This document shows positions 17,390 through 26,945 of a stretch of 64,000 bases of DNA, piece after piece (positions within the stretch are counted from its first letter, which is position 1; the number at the start of each line of letters is the position of its first letter). Position numbers and translations under genes: made by a program. The notes below the pieces were generated by a model, which was given only the letters and a program-made list of their open reading frames with translations, ran no database searches and had not been told where the DNA came from. The stretch lies in the NCBI GenBank assembly GCA_947458265.1, contig CANGYF010000020.1:1-64000 (forward strand). Direction: 5' to 3'. This DNA is from Betaproteobacteria bacterium. GTDB taxonomy: Bacteria; Pseudomonadota; Gammaproteobacteria; Burkholderiales; CAIKXV01.

Positions 17390-18910
17390 CTACCAGGCGG
17401 ATACCAGCTGCCATGCGAACAGCGCCACCAGGCTGGCCGCAATGATACCGAGCAGCAGCGTCTGCCGGCGCTGCTGCCGTATTAGCCGGCGCAGTTCGAA
17501 CGTGAGTGCATCGTTGCGGCCCGGCTTCAGTGCCTGCGCGATCTGGCGCGGGATCTGCGGCAGCGCGGTGGCCCAGCCCGGGCCCTCCTCCTGCACGCTG
17601 CGCACGAAGGCGCGCCAGCCGAGCTGCTCGCTCATCCAGCGTTCGAGATAGGGCTGCGCGGTCTTCCACAGGTCGAGATCGGGATCGAGATCGCGACCGA
17701 GCCCCTCGATGTTGAGCAGGGTCTTCTGCAGCAGCACCAGCTGCGGCTGGATCTCGACATGGAACCGGCGCGAGGTCTGGAACAGCCGCAGCAGCACCTT
17801 GCCGAACGAGATCTCCTTCAGCGGCTTGTCGAAGATCGGCTCGCACACCGTACGGATCGCGCTCTCGAACTCGTCGATCCGGGTGTCGGCTGGCACCCAG
17901 CCAGCCTCCAGGTGGGCCATCGCGACGCGCTTGTAGTCGCGGCGGAAGAAGGCGAGGAAGTTCTGCGCCAGGTAGTTCTTGTCGACGTCGGTGAGGGTGC
18001 CGACGATGCCGAAGTCGAGCGCGATGTAGCGGCCGTCCGCACCGACGAAGATGTTGCCCGGGTGCATGTCGCCGTGGAAGAAACCGTCGCGGAACACCTG
18101 GGCGAAGAAGATCTCCACGCCGGAGCGCGCGAGCATCGGGATGTCGATGCCGGATTCGCGGATCTCGTCGATGTGCGAGATCGGGATGCCGTGCATCCGC
18201 TCCATCACCATCACCTCGGTGGCGCACCAGTCCCAGTAGACCTCGGGCACCACCAGCAGCGGCGAGTCGGTGAAGTTGCGGCGAAGCTGGCTGGCGCTGG
18301 CCGCCTCGCGCATCAGGTCGAGCTCGTCGAGCAGGTGCTTCTGGAACTCGTGCACCACCTCGCGCGGGCGCAGCCGCTTGCCGTCGGCCCAGACCGTCTC
18401 GATCAGCCCTGCCGCGGCATCGAGCAGCCCGAGGTCGTTCTCGATGATGCGGCCGATGCCCGGGCGCAGGACCTTGACCGCCGCCTCGCGGCCGTCGGGC
18501 AGGATCGCGAAATGCACCTGCGCGACCGAGGCGCTGGCCACCGGTACCGGATCGAACGCGGCGAACACCTGGTCCACCGGCTTGCCGTAGACACGCTCCA
18601 GCGTCTCAAACACCTGCGCGCTGGGGAACGGCGGCACCTGGTCCTGCAGCCTCGCCAGCTCGTCGGCGATGTCCGGCGGGACCAGGTCGCGCCGGGTGGA
18701 CAGCATCTGGCCGAACTTCACGAAGATCGGACCGAGCGCCTCCAGTGCCAGGCGCAACCGTTCACCGCGCGGTGCATCGCCGCGGTGGCCGCCGTTCAGG
18801 CGCAGCAGCGGCCGCAGCGCCCGGAACCGCTCGTGCCCCAGCACGAAGCTGTCCAGCCCGTAGCGATAGGTGACCTGGAGGATGCGGAAGAGTCGAAGCA
18901 GCCGCATCAT
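17390..18910 (-). CDS. ubiB: UbiB, ABC1-family atypical kinase for ubiquinone biosynthesis
   Basis: 506 aa. The atypical kinase motifs are all visible: the KxGQ helix ([11 protein letters not shown]), the Ala-rich nucleotide loop ASASVAQVH, the VAIK-like [18 protein letters not shown] as the catalytic loop and ALDFGIVG as the metal-binding loop. Two hydrophobic segments lie at the extreme C-terminus ([20 protein letters not shown]), as in bacterial UbiB. UbiB supports ubiquinone synthesis, probably by handling lipid intermediates using ATPase activity. It overlaps ubiJ by four bases, so they are cotranslated; ubiE is upstream in the same direction. Confidence 0.95.
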   Translation of the reverse strand: MMRLLRLFRILQVTYRYGLDSFVLGHERFRALRPLLRLNGGHRGDAPRGERLRLALEALGPIFVKFGQMLSTRRDLVPPDIADELARLQDQVPPFPSAQVFETLERVYGKPVDQVFAAFDPVPVASASVAQVHFAILPDGREAAVKVLRPGIGRIIENDLGLLDAAAGLIETVWADGKRLRPREVVHEFQKHLLDELDLMREAASASQLRRNFTDSPLLVVPEVYWDWCATEVMVMERMHGIPISHIDEIRESGIDIPMLARSGVEIFFAQVFRDGFFHGDMHPGNIFVGADGRYIALDFGIVGTLTDVDKNYLAQNFLAFFRRDYKRVAMAHLEAGWVPADTRIDEFESAIRTVCEPIFDKPLKEISFGKVLLRLFQTSRRFHVEIQPQLVLLQKTLLNIEGLGRDLDPDLDLWKTAQPYLERWMSEQLGWRAFVRSVQEEGPGWATALPQIPRQIAQALKPGRNDALTFELRRLIRQQRRQTLLLGIIAASLVALFAWQLVSAW

Positions 18911-19548
18911 CGATCAGCAGGGACGCGCGAGCGGCGCGCAGCTTCCAGGCGGGCGATACGGATCTCGAGCCGGTCGGCGTCGTCGCGCAGGTGGTCGATC
19001 TCGTCAATGAATGCCGACACCTCGTCGGGCCGCGCGAGCACCGGCTGCTCTTCGGTCAGGAACTGCCGTGACGAGCGCGCGAACGACTGGGCGACGGCGC
19101 CGGGCAGGCTGGCCGCAGCCCGCCCGGCACGGCCGATCCGGTGCGCTGCGATGTCGCCGAACAGCCGGCTGAGGTCGGCCTCGGCATCCCAGCGCAGGTT
19201 GGCGAACAGGTATTCGATATCGGCAGCGAGGCCGACGTTGCCGGTCACCATCACCGCGCGACGCGCCTGCGGATCGCGCGCCAGCAGCAGCGGCAGCGCG
19301 GACGGTGGCACCGCGATCGTGACGGCCGGTTGCCGGTCATCTGCCGCCTCCAGAAGGCCGGTGGCCGTCACCGCGAGTTCGACGGCAGTCGGACCGAGCT
19401 CGATCCGGATGGAATCGCCGGCATGCGGCACGAGCCGGGCCGTTGCCCAGGACTGCGCGGCCAGCAGGTGGTTCAGCGCACCGATGATCACCGGTTCGAC
19501 AGGCAGGCGCATGGGTGCAGGGGTCGATGGAGGGACAGGCTGGAGCAT
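18907..19548 (-). CDS. ubiJ: UbiJ, SCP2-domain accessory factor of ubiquinone biosynthesis
   Basis: 213 aa. An SCP2-like lipid-binding domain (residues about 20-125, [41 protein letters not shown]) is followed by a helical tail with a coiled-coil stretch ([28 protein letters not shown]). This is the UbiJ architecture; UbiJ binds ubiquinone intermediates and helps assemble the soluble Ubi complex. Position directly before ubiB, with a four-base overlap, supports the call. An internal ATG twelve codons in is a possible alternative start. Confidence 0.9.
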   Translation of the reverse strand: MLQPVPPSTPAPMRLPVEPVIIGALNHLLAAQSWATARLVPHAGDSIRIELGPTAVELAVTATGLLEAADDRQPAVTIAVPPSALPLLLARDPQARRAVMVTGNVGLAADIEYLFANLRWDAEADLSRLFGDIAAHRIGRAGRAAASLPGAVAQSFARSSRQFLTEEQPVLARPDEVSAFIDEIDHLRDDADRLEIRIARLEAARRSRVPADR

Positions 19549-19562
19549 GCCCGAAAATGAAA

Positions 19563-19584
19563 ACGGGCGGATCGCTCCGCCCGT
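19563..19584 (-). terminator. Rho-independent terminator after the Tim44-like gene
   Basis: Perfect 9-bp stem ACGGGCGGA/TCCGCCCGT with a four-base loop, followed on the minus strand by TTTCATTTT. It sits between the Tim44-like gene and ubiJ, so ubiJ-ubiB probably has its own promoter or relies on partial read-through. Confidence 0.75.
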
Positions 19585-19611
19585 TGTTTCTGCCGCGACC
19601 TGCCGCGCCGA

Positions 19612-20547
19612 TCAGGCTTTCGCAGGCGCCTCGGCGGCCGGCACTTCCTGTTCGACCTGCTGGATGCCGGCGATCAGCCAGCTCGAGTTGGCGTTCGACA
19701 GGTCCTTCTCGACATGCCAGACCTCGTCCACCGGTTCCGGATTGAACGCATCATCCTCGCGCACCAGGCCGGTGAAGCGGACGCTGGCGATCATCTTCCC
19801 GTCTTCGGTCACGACCTGCATGACCTGCGCATCGATCGACACCACCTCGGTGCGCTGGGCCACGTCACCGCGCTCCTGCATCTGCATCGCCACCGCGGCG
19901 TAGACCTGCGGCGTGGTGTAGTCGCGGATGTCGTTCAGGTCCTTGGCATCGTTGGCCGCCTGCAGCCGGATGAACGACATCTTGGCGTTGCGCACGAACC
20001 CCTGGACATCGAAGTCGGCCGGGATGCGGCCTTCCGCGACCGCCGGTGCAACCGGCATGCGCGGCTCGGAGCCGCCCATCGGCGGCACGCTGGCCGGAAC
20101 CTGCTGGCCGTTGTTCATCCGGTAGGCCCCCGCCGGTTGCGCCCGCGACCGCATGAAGCGGAACGCCATGAAGGCCGCCAGCGCGAGCAGCGCGAACATC
20201 ATGAAGTCGCCGGCGCTCAGGCCGTCGAACGCGCCGCCGAAGAACATCGCCGCCAGCAGGCCGCCGGCGAGAAGACCGGCCGCCGGCCCGAGCCAGCCCG
20301 GCATCGACTTGCCAGCCGCACCGGCGGCAGCACCGGCCGCAGCGGGGGCAGCCGCCGGCGTTCCGGGCGTCTGCTGACCCTGGGCCTGCGCCGGCGCACC
20401 CGGCTTCTGGGGCTGGACCGCGTCGCGCTTCATGCCGACGTTATTGCCGCCGCCGAACCGGCGCTTCTGCGCCTCGGCGTCGAAACTGGCTGCCGTCAGG
20501 CTCAGCCCGACCACGCCTGCCACCACCCAAGTCATCAGCTTGTTCAT
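19612..20547 (-). CDS. Tim44-like domain protein
   Basis: 311 aa. Signal-like N-terminus (LMTWVVAGVVGLSLTAASFDAEAQ), a Pro/Ala/Gln-rich linker (QKPGAPAQAQGQQTPGTPAAAP), two short hydrophobic segments (about residues 85-130) and a C-terminal Tim44/calcium-dependent-like domain (IPADFDVQGFVRNAKMSFIRLQAANDAKDLNDIRDYTTP, then VDEVWHVEKD). Bacterial homologues are anchored in the inner membrane and their role is unclear. It lies between ubiE and ubiJ on the same strand, separated from ubiE by 264 bases of repeat-rich DNA and from ubiJ by a terminator, so it may be transcribed separately. Confidence 0.88.
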   Translation of the reverse strand: MNKLMTWVVAGVVGLSLTAASFDAEAQKRRFGGGNNVGMKRDAVQPQKPGAPAQAQGQQTPGTPAAAPAAAGAAAGAAGKSMPGWLGPAAGLLAGGLLAAMFFGGAFDGLSAGDFMMFALLALAAFMAFRFMRSRAQPAGAYRMNNGQQVPASVPPMGGSEPRMPVAPAVAEGRIPADFDVQGFVRNAKMSFIRLQAANDAKDLNDIRDYTTPQVYAAVAMQMQERGDVAQRTEVVSIDAQVMQVVTEDGKMIASVRFTGLVREDDAFNPEPVDEVWHVEKDLSNANSSWLIAGIQQVEQEVPAAEAPAKA

Positions 20548-20663
20548 TGATTCTCCATGGAAAAACGGTATTTCGCGGTGCTGCGCGGAGTTCTCGAACC
20601 CTTGCCTCGCGGTCCAACGTCAATTGGACAGTCGTCCCACAAAAAAGGTTCCCCAAAAAAAAT

Positions 20664-20816
20664 GGGGTCAGACACGATTTTACAAGACCGCAAGCTGACT
20701 TACTCTACAGAATACGTGCGCCCCCGGCTCTTGCGGAATCCGTGTCCAGAATCCGTGTCCGACCCTGATTTTCGTCGGAATCCGTGTCTGACCCCGGTTT
20801 TCGACTCGGGGTCAGA
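20664..20816. repeat. GGGTCAG-type intergenic repeats, including a terminator-like hairpin after ubiE
   Basis: Several copies of the same short motif in both orientations: GGGGTCAGACACG (20664), ATCCGTGTCCGACCC, and ATCCGTGTCTGACCCC facing CGGGGTCAGA. The last two arms (20787-20796 and 20807-20816) pair perfectly over 10 bp and overlap the ubiE stop codon, so they may act as its terminator. The rest of the 264-base gap (20548-20811) holds no gene. Confidence 0.6.
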
Positions 20817-21546
20817 GGCGGTAGCCGCGGTGCAGGGCCACCACGCCGGCGCTGAGGTTGAAGTACTCGACACGTTCGAAGCCGGCGTCGGCCATCATCT
20901 GCTTCAGCGTCTCCTGGTCGGGATGCTTGGCGATGGATTCGGCGAGGTAGCGGTAGCTGGCGCTGTCGTTGGCGACCACCTTGCCCATCGCCGGCAGCAG
21001 CTGCATCGTGTACAGCCGGTACAGCGGGTCGAGCGGCGACCAGACCTTGGAGAACTCGAGCACCAGCAGCCGCCCGCCGGGGCGCAGCACCCGGAACATC
21101 TCGGCCAGCGCCCGGTCCTTGTGCGTCATGTTGCGCAGGCCGAAGGCGACGCTGACGCAGTCGAACGTGCGGTCGGGGAACGGCAGCCGCTCGGCATCGC
21201 AGCGCACCGCCTCGATCACGCGGCCTTCGTCGAGCATGCGGTCGCGACCGCGCGCCAGCATCGCGGCGTTGATGTCGGTGAGCAGCACCGTGCCGGTGGG
21301 ACCGACCCGCTCCTGGAACGCGCGCGCCAGGTCGCCGGTGCCGCCGGCGATGTCGAGCACCTTCTGTCCGGGGCGCACGCCGCTCTGTTCGATCGTGAAA
21401 CGCTTCCAGAGCCGGTGCATGCCGCCCGACATGAGATCGTTCATCAGGTCGTAGCGACCAGCGACCGAATCGAAGACCCCGGCCACGCGCCGTGCCTTCT
21501 CCTCCTCGGCCACCGTCTCGAAACCGAAATCGACCTTGCGTGTCAT
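20812..21546 (-). CDS. ubiE: UbiE, demethylmenaquinone/2-methoxy-6-polyprenyl-benzoquinol methylase
   Basis: 244 aa from ATG 21546 ([12 protein letters not shown]), with AAAGGAA at the right distance; the 42-residue track extension runs into the DUF971 gene. Class I SAM methyltransferase: motif [47 protein letters not shown] and the post-motif [15 protein letters not shown], all typical of UbiE. It does C-methylation in ubiquinone (and menaquinone) synthesis. It follows the DUF971 gene by 23 bases, a frequent pairing in betaproteobacteria. Confidence 0.96.
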   Translation of the reverse strand: MTRKVDFGFETVAEEEKARRVAGVFDSVAGRYDLMNDLMSGGMHRLWKRFTIEQSGVRPGQKVLDIAGGTGDLARAFQERVGPTGTVLLTDINAAMLARGRDRMLDEGRVIEAVRCDAERLPFPDRTFDCVSVAFGLRNMTHKDRALAEMFRVLRPGGRLLVLEFSKVWSPLDPLYRLYTMQLLPAMGKVVANDSASYRYLAESIAKHPDQETLKQMMADAGFERVEYFNLSAGVVALHRGYRL

Positions 21547-21569
21547 CGCGTTCCTTTCGGACACGGCCT

Positions 21570-21959
21570 TCAGCGCGCCGGGTCGCGGCTGCTGTTCGCT
21601 GCCTCGAGCCGCTGCAGGTAGCGCGCCCACATCGTGTCCTGATTCAACCCGTAATCGTAGAGCAAAGCCCACGAGAAGATGCCGGTGTCGTGCCCGTCCG
21701 AGAACACCAGCTTCACTGCATAGCTACCCACCGGGTCGATGTCGGTTATCGACACCGCCCGCTTGCCCACCTGCAGAGTACCCTCGCCCGGGCCATGACC
21801 ACGCACCTCGGCAGACGGTGAATGAACGCGCAGGAACTCGCTCGGCAGCTCGAAGCGCCGGCCGTCGGAGAAAGCCACCTCGAGCCGGTTCGTCGCCTGG
21901 TGCAGCACCAGTTCGGTCGGGACCGGCGCTGCGGCCGGCGGTGTGGAGGGATCGTGCAT
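21570..21959 (-). CDS. DUF971 (gamma-butyrobetaine hydroxylase N-terminal-like) protein
   Basis: 129 aa from the ATG at MHDPSTPP; an upstream in-frame ATG (21998) is equally unsupported by a ribosome site. The domain reads [42 protein letters not shown], then [27 protein letters not shown]. This is the complete small domain that in eukaryotes precedes gamma-butyrobetaine hydroxylase; the bacterial stand-alone form lacks the oxygenase part and has no firm function, though links to iron-sulfur biology have been proposed. Upstream of and probably cotranscribed with ubiE. Confidence 0.88.
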   Translation of the reverse strand: MHDPSTPPAAAPVPTELVLHQATNRLEVAFSDGRRFELPSEFLRVHSPSAEVRGHGPGEGTLQVGKRAVSITDIDPVGSYAVKLVFSDGHDTGIFSWALLYDYGLNQDTMWARYLQRLEAANSSRDPAR

Positions 21960-22038
21960 CGGGAGAGGTGCGCTGCTGCAAAGTGCGAGGAAGCGCATGA
22001 TACGCGCAGGCAGGGGCGCTGCCGCAGCGTCACCGGAT

Positions 22039-22058
22039 CGTCACACAGCCTTCATACA
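22039..22058 (+). promoter_or_regulatory. Possible Pho box upstream of phoB
   Basis: GTCACACAGCCTTCATACA resembles two 11-base-spaced half-sites of the Pho box (CTGTCAT-like), about 45 bases before phoB. Autoregulation of phoB by PhoB is common; the match is weak. Confidence 0.3.
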
Positions 22059-22101
22059 ATCGGATCCGGATTCCCCACCGCAGCAGCCTGCAGGAACATC
22101 G

Positions 22102-22791
22102 ATGCCCGCCACCATACTGGTCGTCGAAGACGAACCCGCGATTCAGGAACTGATCGCCTACAACCTGCGCCAGGCCGGGCACGAGCCGCTGCGCGCGGAC
22201 ACCGCCGAGCGGGCGCTCGAACTGGTGCGCGACGCCCTGCCCGACCTGGTGCTGCTCGATTGGATGCTGCCCGGGCAGTCCGGCATCGAGTTTGCGCGGC
22301 GGATGAAGGCCGACCGGCGCACCCGCGAGGTGCCGATCATCATGCTTACCGCCCGGGCGGAGGAACAGGACAAGCTGATGGGCCTGGAAACCGGTGCCGA
22401 CGACTACATCACCAAGCCGTTTTCACCGCGCGAACTCAATGCGCGCATCAAGGCGGTGCTGAGGCGCCGGGCTCCCGAGGCGACCGACGACCGGGTCGAG
22501 ATCGGCGGACTGCAGATCGATCCGGCCAGCCACAGGGTCACGGCCGGAGACTTGCCGGTGGTGCTAGGGCCGACCGAGTTCCGGCTGCTGCATTACCTGA
22601 TGACCCATGCCGAGCGGGTGCACTCGCGGGTGCAGTTGCTCGACCAGGTGTGGGGCGACCACGTCTTCGTCGAGGAGCGCACGGTCGATGTCCACATCCG
22701 GCGCCTGCGCAAGGCACTGGAGCCGTCAGGGCACGACTCACTGGTGCAGACGGTGCGCGGAAGCGGCTACCGACTGTCCGCGGCTCCGTAG
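22102..22791 (+). CDS. phoB: PhoB, phosphate-responsive response regulator
   Basis: 229 aa from ATG 22102 ([22 protein letters not shown]). Receiver domain with Asp about 54 in [13 protein letters not shown], Thr in [10 protein letters not shown] and Lys in [11 protein letters not shown]; then an OmpR/PhoB winged helix ([51 protein letters not shown]). LLDWMLPG and the VDVHIRRLR helix are typical of PhoB. It is followed 76 bases later by phoR on the same strand, the standard phosphate-starvation pair. The track's upstream extension overlaps the divergent gene and is rejected. Confidence 0.94.
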   Translation: MPATILVVEDEPAIQELIAYNLRQAGHEPLRADTAERALELVRDALPDLVLLDWMLPGQSGIEFARRMKADRRTREVPIIMLTARAEEQDKLMGLETGADDYITKPFSPRELNARIKAVLRRRAPEATDDRVEIGGLQIDPASHRVTAGDLPVVLGPTEFRLLHYLMTHAERVHSRVQLLDQVWGDHVFVEERTVDVHIRRLRKALEPSGHDSLVQTVRGSGYRLSAAP

Positions 22792-22867
22792 TGCTGGCAC
22801 ACCTCAGGCGCAGCGCAACGTAGAATCGGAGATCCCGGCAAGGGAGGCGATCGAGGAAGGAGCCGAG

Positions 22868-24205
22868 GTGCGCGGATACTGGCGGGGAGCAGCAGGATGG
22901 CTCGCCCTGTGGCTTGCGTTCACGGCCATCGCAGCAGCTGTCTTGGGCCCGTTGACCGCGCTTGTGGGGCTGGTCTGCTGGTTGCTCCTGCTGCATGCAC
23001 GCCAACTGTGGCACATGGATGCGCTGCTGCGCTGGCTCGACGGCGCACCTGGCACGCCGGTACCGCATGGCTCGGGCATCTGGGCCGAGGCGTTCTCCTA
23101 CCTGGCCAGGCTGGTGCGACGCCAGCGGCAGGACGAGGCCGACCTGCGGAGCGCGCTCGAACGCTTCCAGAGCGCGACCGCCGCGATGAACGAGTCGGTG
23201 ATCATCCTCGACGAACTCGACCGCATCGAATGGTGCAATCCGAGCGCGGAGCACTATTTCGAGATAGATGCGCGGCGCGACATCGGACGCCAGCTGACCT
23301 ACATCGTGCGCCAGCCGCAGTTCGTCGAATACCTCGACGAACAGAACTTCGCCGAACCGTTCGCGCTGCGCGGAGCGCGCGGCGGCGAAACCACGCTGTC
23401 GGTGCAACTGGTGCCCTATGGCAACCAGCAGAAGCTGGTGATCAGCCGTGACGTCACGCGCTGGGAGCGGCTGGAGGCCATGCGCCGCGACCTGGTGGCC
23501 AACGTCTCGCACGAGCTGCGCACCCCGATCACGGTGCTCGCCGGTTATCTCGAGACGCTGAACGATATGGAAGTCCCGGATCCGATTTTCCAGAAGCGCG
23601 CGATGCAGCTGATGACGCAGCAGACCAGCCGCATGCAGAACCTGGTCGAGGACCTGCTGACGCTGTCGCGGCTGGAGAACGCGCGCGGGCCCTCGGCGGA
23701 GCAGCCGGTAGACGTGCCGCGGCTGGTGCAAGGACTGCACCACGAAGCGACCGCGCTGTCCGCAGGCCGGCACAAGTTCACGCTGGACGTCGATGCCGAG
23801 CTCTGGCTGACCGGGGCCGAGGCCGAACTGCGCAGCGCCTTCCTCAACCTTGTCACCAATGCGATCCGCTACACCCCGGCACGCGGCCGGATCACGATCC
23901 GCTGGCGGCCGACGCAGGATGGCGGAGGCGCGTTCTCGGTCGTCGACACCGGCATCGGCATCGCGCCCGAGCACATCCCGCGGCTGACCGAACGCTTCTA
24001 CCGCGTCGATCGCAGCCGGTCGCGCGAGACCGGCGGCACCGGGCTGGGCCTGGCCATCGTGAAGTACGCGCTGTCGCACCACCAGGCCCGGCTCGAGATT
24101 GACAGCGAACCGGAGCAGGGCAGCACGTTCAGCGCGATCTTCCCGGCCCGCCGTGTCTGCACGGCACCGGTGGCTGTGGCTGCGGCGGCCCCCGTAAGGG
24201 CCTAG
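22868..24205 (+). CDS. phoR: PhoR, phosphate regulon sensor histidine kinase
   Basis: 445 aa using GTG 22868, chosen because GGAAGGAG precedes it; the track's longer start lies inside phoB. Two N-terminal membrane segments (LALWLAFTAIAAAVLG and LTALVGLVCWLLLL), a PAS domain (about 95-195, SVIILDELDRIEWCNPSAEHYF), HisKA with LVANVSHELRTPITVL, and HATPase boxes NLVTNAIRYTPA, DTGIGIAPEHIPRLTERFYRVD and GGTGLGLAIVK. This is the PhoR layout with short membrane hairpin and cytoplasmic PAS. It overlaps the convergent HIT gene by four bases. Confidence 0.93.
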   Translation: MRGYWRGAAGWLALWLAFTAIAAAVLGPLTALVGLVCWLLLLHARQLWHMDALLRWLDGAPGTPVPHGSGIWAEAFSYLARLVRRQRQDEADLRSALERFQSATAAMNESVIILDELDRIEWCNPSAEHYFEIDARRDIGRQLTYIVRQPQFVEYLDEQNFAEPFALRGARGGETTLSVQLVPYGNQQKLVISRDVTRWERLEAMRRDLVANVSHELRTPITVLAGYLETLNDMEVPDPIFQKRAMQLMTQQTSRMQNLVEDLLTLSRLENARGPSAEQPVDVPRLVQGLHHEATALSAGRHKFTLDVDAELWLTGAEAELRSAFLNLVTNAIRYTPARGRITIRWRPTQDGGGAFSVVDTGIGIAPEHIPRLTERFYRVDRSRSRETGGTGLGLAIVKYALSHHQARLEIDSEPEQGSTFSAIFPARRVCTAPVAVAAAAPVRA

Positions 24206-24633
24206 GCCGGCATCGCCTGCGCCAGCGCGCGGGTCACCGCCCGTTCGTAGTCAGCAACCGGCATCGGCAGCGCGACCGCAGTGCCGGCACGGCGCGCGGC
24301 CCAGACCGGGTCGGGAAAGTGCGGATCGCTGCGGAAACGCGGGATCACGTGCCAGTGTATGTGTGGGGTCATGTTGCCCAGGCTGGCGAGGTTCACCTTG
24401 TCCGGATGCAGGAGGTCGATCAGCACGCGCTCGGTGGCGAACACCGCGTCGAGCAGGCCTGCACGCTGAGTGGCGTCGAGGTCGCTCATCTCGCGCACGT
24501 GCGCCTGCCAGATCACGCGCAGGAAGCCGGGATAGTCCCGGTCGTCGACGCGTACGACGCGCAGGCGTGCGTTCGACCAGAGCACCGTTCCGCCCGGCGT
24601 CGAACAGAGTTCACAATCGTTGGTATCCGACAT
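24202..24633 (-). CDS. HIT family hydrolase
   Basis: 143 aa with the histidine triad HIHWHVIPRF (H-phi-H-phi-H-phi-phi) at about residue 91, preceded by KVNLASLGNMTPHIHWH. An N-terminal Cys pair motif (CELCSTPGG) is of the kind that binds zinc in this group. HIT proteins hydrolyse nucleoside phosphoramidates, dinucleoside polyphosphates or similar; the exact substrate is not predictable. The start follows GGGAGG. It is convergent with phoR, with four overlapping bases. Confidence 0.9.
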   Translation of the reverse strand: MSDTNDCELCSTPGGTVLWSNARLRVVRVDDRDYPGFLRVIWQAHVREMSDLDATQRAGLLDAVFATERVLIDLLHPDKVNLASLGNMTPHIHWHVIPRFRSDPHFPDPVWAARRAGTAVALPMPVADYERAVTRALAQAMPA

Positions 24634-24697
24634 CCATCCTCCCGGCGTGGTTCACGACCGAGCAATCATCTCAGAACACGCACTGCCGAAGGCCCCC

Positions 24698-24862
24698 ATG
24701 GAACATCCGAAGACGATACGAGAGACGGTCGATTGCCTCGAGGGCCCCGGTCAGCGCGACGGCAGCACGCTCGCACCGATCCGCCTGGGCGTCGGCCTGC
24801 GCACCGGCGCCAGCATCGGCCATATGCACTACACCCGCCAGAAAAGCCTCAATCCCCTCTGA
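24698..24862 (+). CDS. Small hypothetical ORF, unrecognised
   Basis: 54 codons from ATG 24698 (MEHPKTIRETVDCLEG ... GHMHYTRQKSLNPL), preceded by GAAGG at a poor spacing. I do not recognise it. It sits alone in the gap between the HIT gene and lpdA, just before a block of GGGTCAG repeats. It may be a remnant or chance ORF. Confidence 0.25.
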   Translation: MEHPKTIRETVDCLEGPGQRDGSTLAPIRLGVGLRTGASIGHMHYTRQKSLNPL

Positions 24863-24888
24863 CCGGACACCTCCGCACGCCAAACCCG

Positions 24889-24945
24889 TGTCTGACCCTG
24901 ATTTCCGACAAACCCGGGTCTGACCCGGATTTCGGGGTCAGGGGG
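24889..24945. repeat. GGGTCAG-type intergenic repeats at the lpdA 3' end
   Basis: Copies ACCCGTGTCTGACCCTGATTT, CCCGGGTCTGACCCGGATTT and CGGGGTCAGGGGGTCA in tandem, both orientations, ending at the lpdA stop. Same motif as at 20664-20816 and 51471-51535; probably a terminator for lpdA. Confidence 0.55.
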
Positions 24946-26775
24946 TCATTTGCGCTTGGGGGGTGGGAGGTCGGTGCAGGTGCCTTCGGCAGCTTCGGCG
25001 GCGAGGCCGATCGATTCGCCCAGCGTGGGATGCGGATGGATCGTCTTGCCGATGTCGACCGAGTCGCAGCCCATCTCGATAGCCAGTGCCACTTCGCCGA
25101 TCAGGTCGCCCGCATGCGTGCCGACGATGCCGCCGCCGACGATACGATGGGTGGCTGCGTCGAACAGCAGCTTGGTGAAGCCCTCGTCGCGCCCGTTGGC
25201 GATCGCGCGGCCGGAAGCCGCCCACGGGAACAGCCCCTTCTCGACCGCGATGCCCTGCTTCTTCGCGTCGTCCTCGGTCAGCCCGACCCAGGCCACCTCC
25301 GGATCGGTGTAGGCCACAGCCGGGATCACGCGTGCATCGAAGAAGCTCTTCTCGCCGGCGGCGGCCTCGGCCGCGACATGGCCCTCATGAACCGCCTTGT
25401 GCGCGAGCATCGGTTGCCCGACCACGTCGCCGATCGCGAAGATGTTCGGCGCGCTGGTGCGCATCTGGCGGTCGACCGGGATGAAACCACGCGCGTCGAC
25501 GGTCACGCCGGCTCGCTCGGCCGCGATCTTCCGGCCGTTCGGCGCGCGGCCGACCGAGCTGAGGATCATGTCGTAGCGCTGCGGACCTGCCGGTGCGGCG
25601 GCACCTTCGAACGTGGCGTACAGGCCGTCCGACCTGGCCTCTACGCCGACCGTCTTCGTGCCGAGCATGACCTTGTCGAAGCGCTTCTCGTTCATCTTCT
25701 GCCAGACGCGCACCAGATCGCGGTCGGCACCGAGCATCAGCGAATCCATCATCTCGACCACGTCCAGGCGTGAACCCAGGGTCGAGTACACCGTGCCCAT
25801 CTCGAGCCCGATGATGCCGCCGCCGATCACCAGCATCTTCGCCGGGATCGAGCGCAGTTCCAGCGCACCGGTCGAGTCGACGATGCGCGGATCGTCCGGC
25901 AGGAACGGCAGCTTCACCGGCTGGCTGCCCACCGCGATGATCGCGCTGGCGAACTTCACGACCGTTCGCGCGTTGCCCGGCGTGTCATCGCTGCCGGTGG
26001 TCTCGACCACTTCGACATGGTTCGCGTCGAGGAAGCTGCCCAGCCCGCGTACCACCGTAACCTGCCGCGCCTTGGCCATCATCGACAGGCCGCCGGTGAG
26101 CTTGCCCACCACCTTCGACTTGTGCGCGCGCAGCCGGTCGATATCGATCTTCGGCGCATCGAAGGTGATCCCGATGTCACCGAAGTGCTTCACCTCGTCC
26201 ATCACCGCCGCGACATGCAGCAGGGCCTTGGACGGGATGCAGCCGACGTTCAGGCAGACGCCGCCCAGCGTGGGATAGCGCTCGACCAGCACCACCCGCT
26301 TGCCGAGGTCGGCTGCGCGGAACGCCGCCGAATAGCCCCCGGGGCCGGCGCCGAGCACCAGCACGTCGCAATCGAGGTCGGCCTTGCCGGTGAAGGCGGG
26401 GGCGGACGACGGGGCCGCCGCGGGAGCCGGAGAAGGGACGGAAGCCGGAGACGGGACGGGGACCGGGGCAGATTTCGCCGCGGGTGCCGAGGCGGCCGGC
26501 GAAGGCGCCGCCGACTTGTCCGCCGCCGGAGCCGCCTGTGCCTCGAGCAGCAGGATCAGACTGCCCTCGGACACCTTGTCGCCGACCTTGACCGCAATCT
26601 CCCTGACAACGCCCGCCGCCGGCGACGGCACGTCCATCGTCGCCTTGTCGGATTCGAGCGACACCAGCGGATCTTCCGGCCCGACCGTGTCGCCCGGCTT
26701 GACCAGGATGTCGATGATCGGCAGGTCCTTGAAGTCCCCGATATCGGGGACCTTCACTTCGATTGCTGGGGGCAT
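24946..26775 (-). CDS. lpdA: Dihydrolipoyl dehydrogenase with N-terminal lipoyl domain
   Basis: 609 aa from ATG 26775 (MPPAIEVKVPDIGDF). Residues 1-80 are a lipoyl domain with the modification Lys in ESDKATMDVPSP; a Pro/Ala linker (80-130) follows; the rest is an E3 flavoprotein with GAGPGGYSAAFRAADLG, the redox disulfide GGVCLNVGCIPSKALL, NAD motif VIGGGIIGLEMG, FAIGDVV and the active base in HPHPTLGE. It closes the electron path of 2-oxoacid dehydrogenase complexes. Lipoyl-E3 fusions are usual in betaproteobacteria next to aceE-aceF, but no E1 or E2 gene is adjacent in this window, so it may serve more than one complex. Confidence 0.94.
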   Translation of the reverse strand: MPPAIEVKVPDIGDFKDLPIIDILVKPGDTVGPEDPLVSLESDKATMDVPSPAAGVVREIAVKVGDKVSEGSLILLLEAQAAPAADKSAAPSPAASAPAAKSAPVPVPSPASVPSPAPAAAPSSAPAFTGKADLDCDVLVLGAGPGGYSAAFRAADLGKRVVLVERYPTLGGVCLNVGCIPSKALLHVAAVMDEVKHFGDIGITFDAPKIDIDRLRAHKSKVVGKLTGGLSMMAKARQVTVVRGLGSFLDANHVEVVETTGSDDTPGNARTVVKFASAIIAVGSQPVKLPFLPDDPRIVDSTGALELRSIPAKMLVIGGGIIGLEMGTVYSTLGSRLDVVEMMDSLMLGADRDLVRVWQKMNEKRFDKVMLGTKTVGVEARSDGLYATFEGAAAPAGPQRYDMILSSVGRAPNGRKIAAERAGVTVDARGFIPVDRQMRTSAPNIFAIGDVVGQPMLAHKAVHEGHVAAEAAAGEKSFFDARVIPAVAYTDPEVAWVGLTEDDAKKQGIAVEKGLFPWAASGRAIANGRDEGFTKLLFDAATHRIVGGGIVGTHAGDLIGEVALAIEMGCDSVDIGKTIHPHPTLGESIGLAAEAAEGTCTDLPPPKRK

Positions 26776-26945
26776 CGTGCGTCCGCTCTGGATTCGTACC
26801 GCCACGAGCTTACCGCGATCTGCCGACCGCGACAGATCGCCCGCGCCGACCCAGTCAGCCGGCGCATGTACGCGATTCGCGATCCCGCCCGGTATGCTCT
26901 CGCCCTCCAACCTGCTGGCGTGCTATCCGCCGCTTCCCTCCACCG

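Noticed and set aside
17759-19903. 714-codon plus-strand ORF
   Set aside because: Antisense shadow of ubiB and ubiJ.
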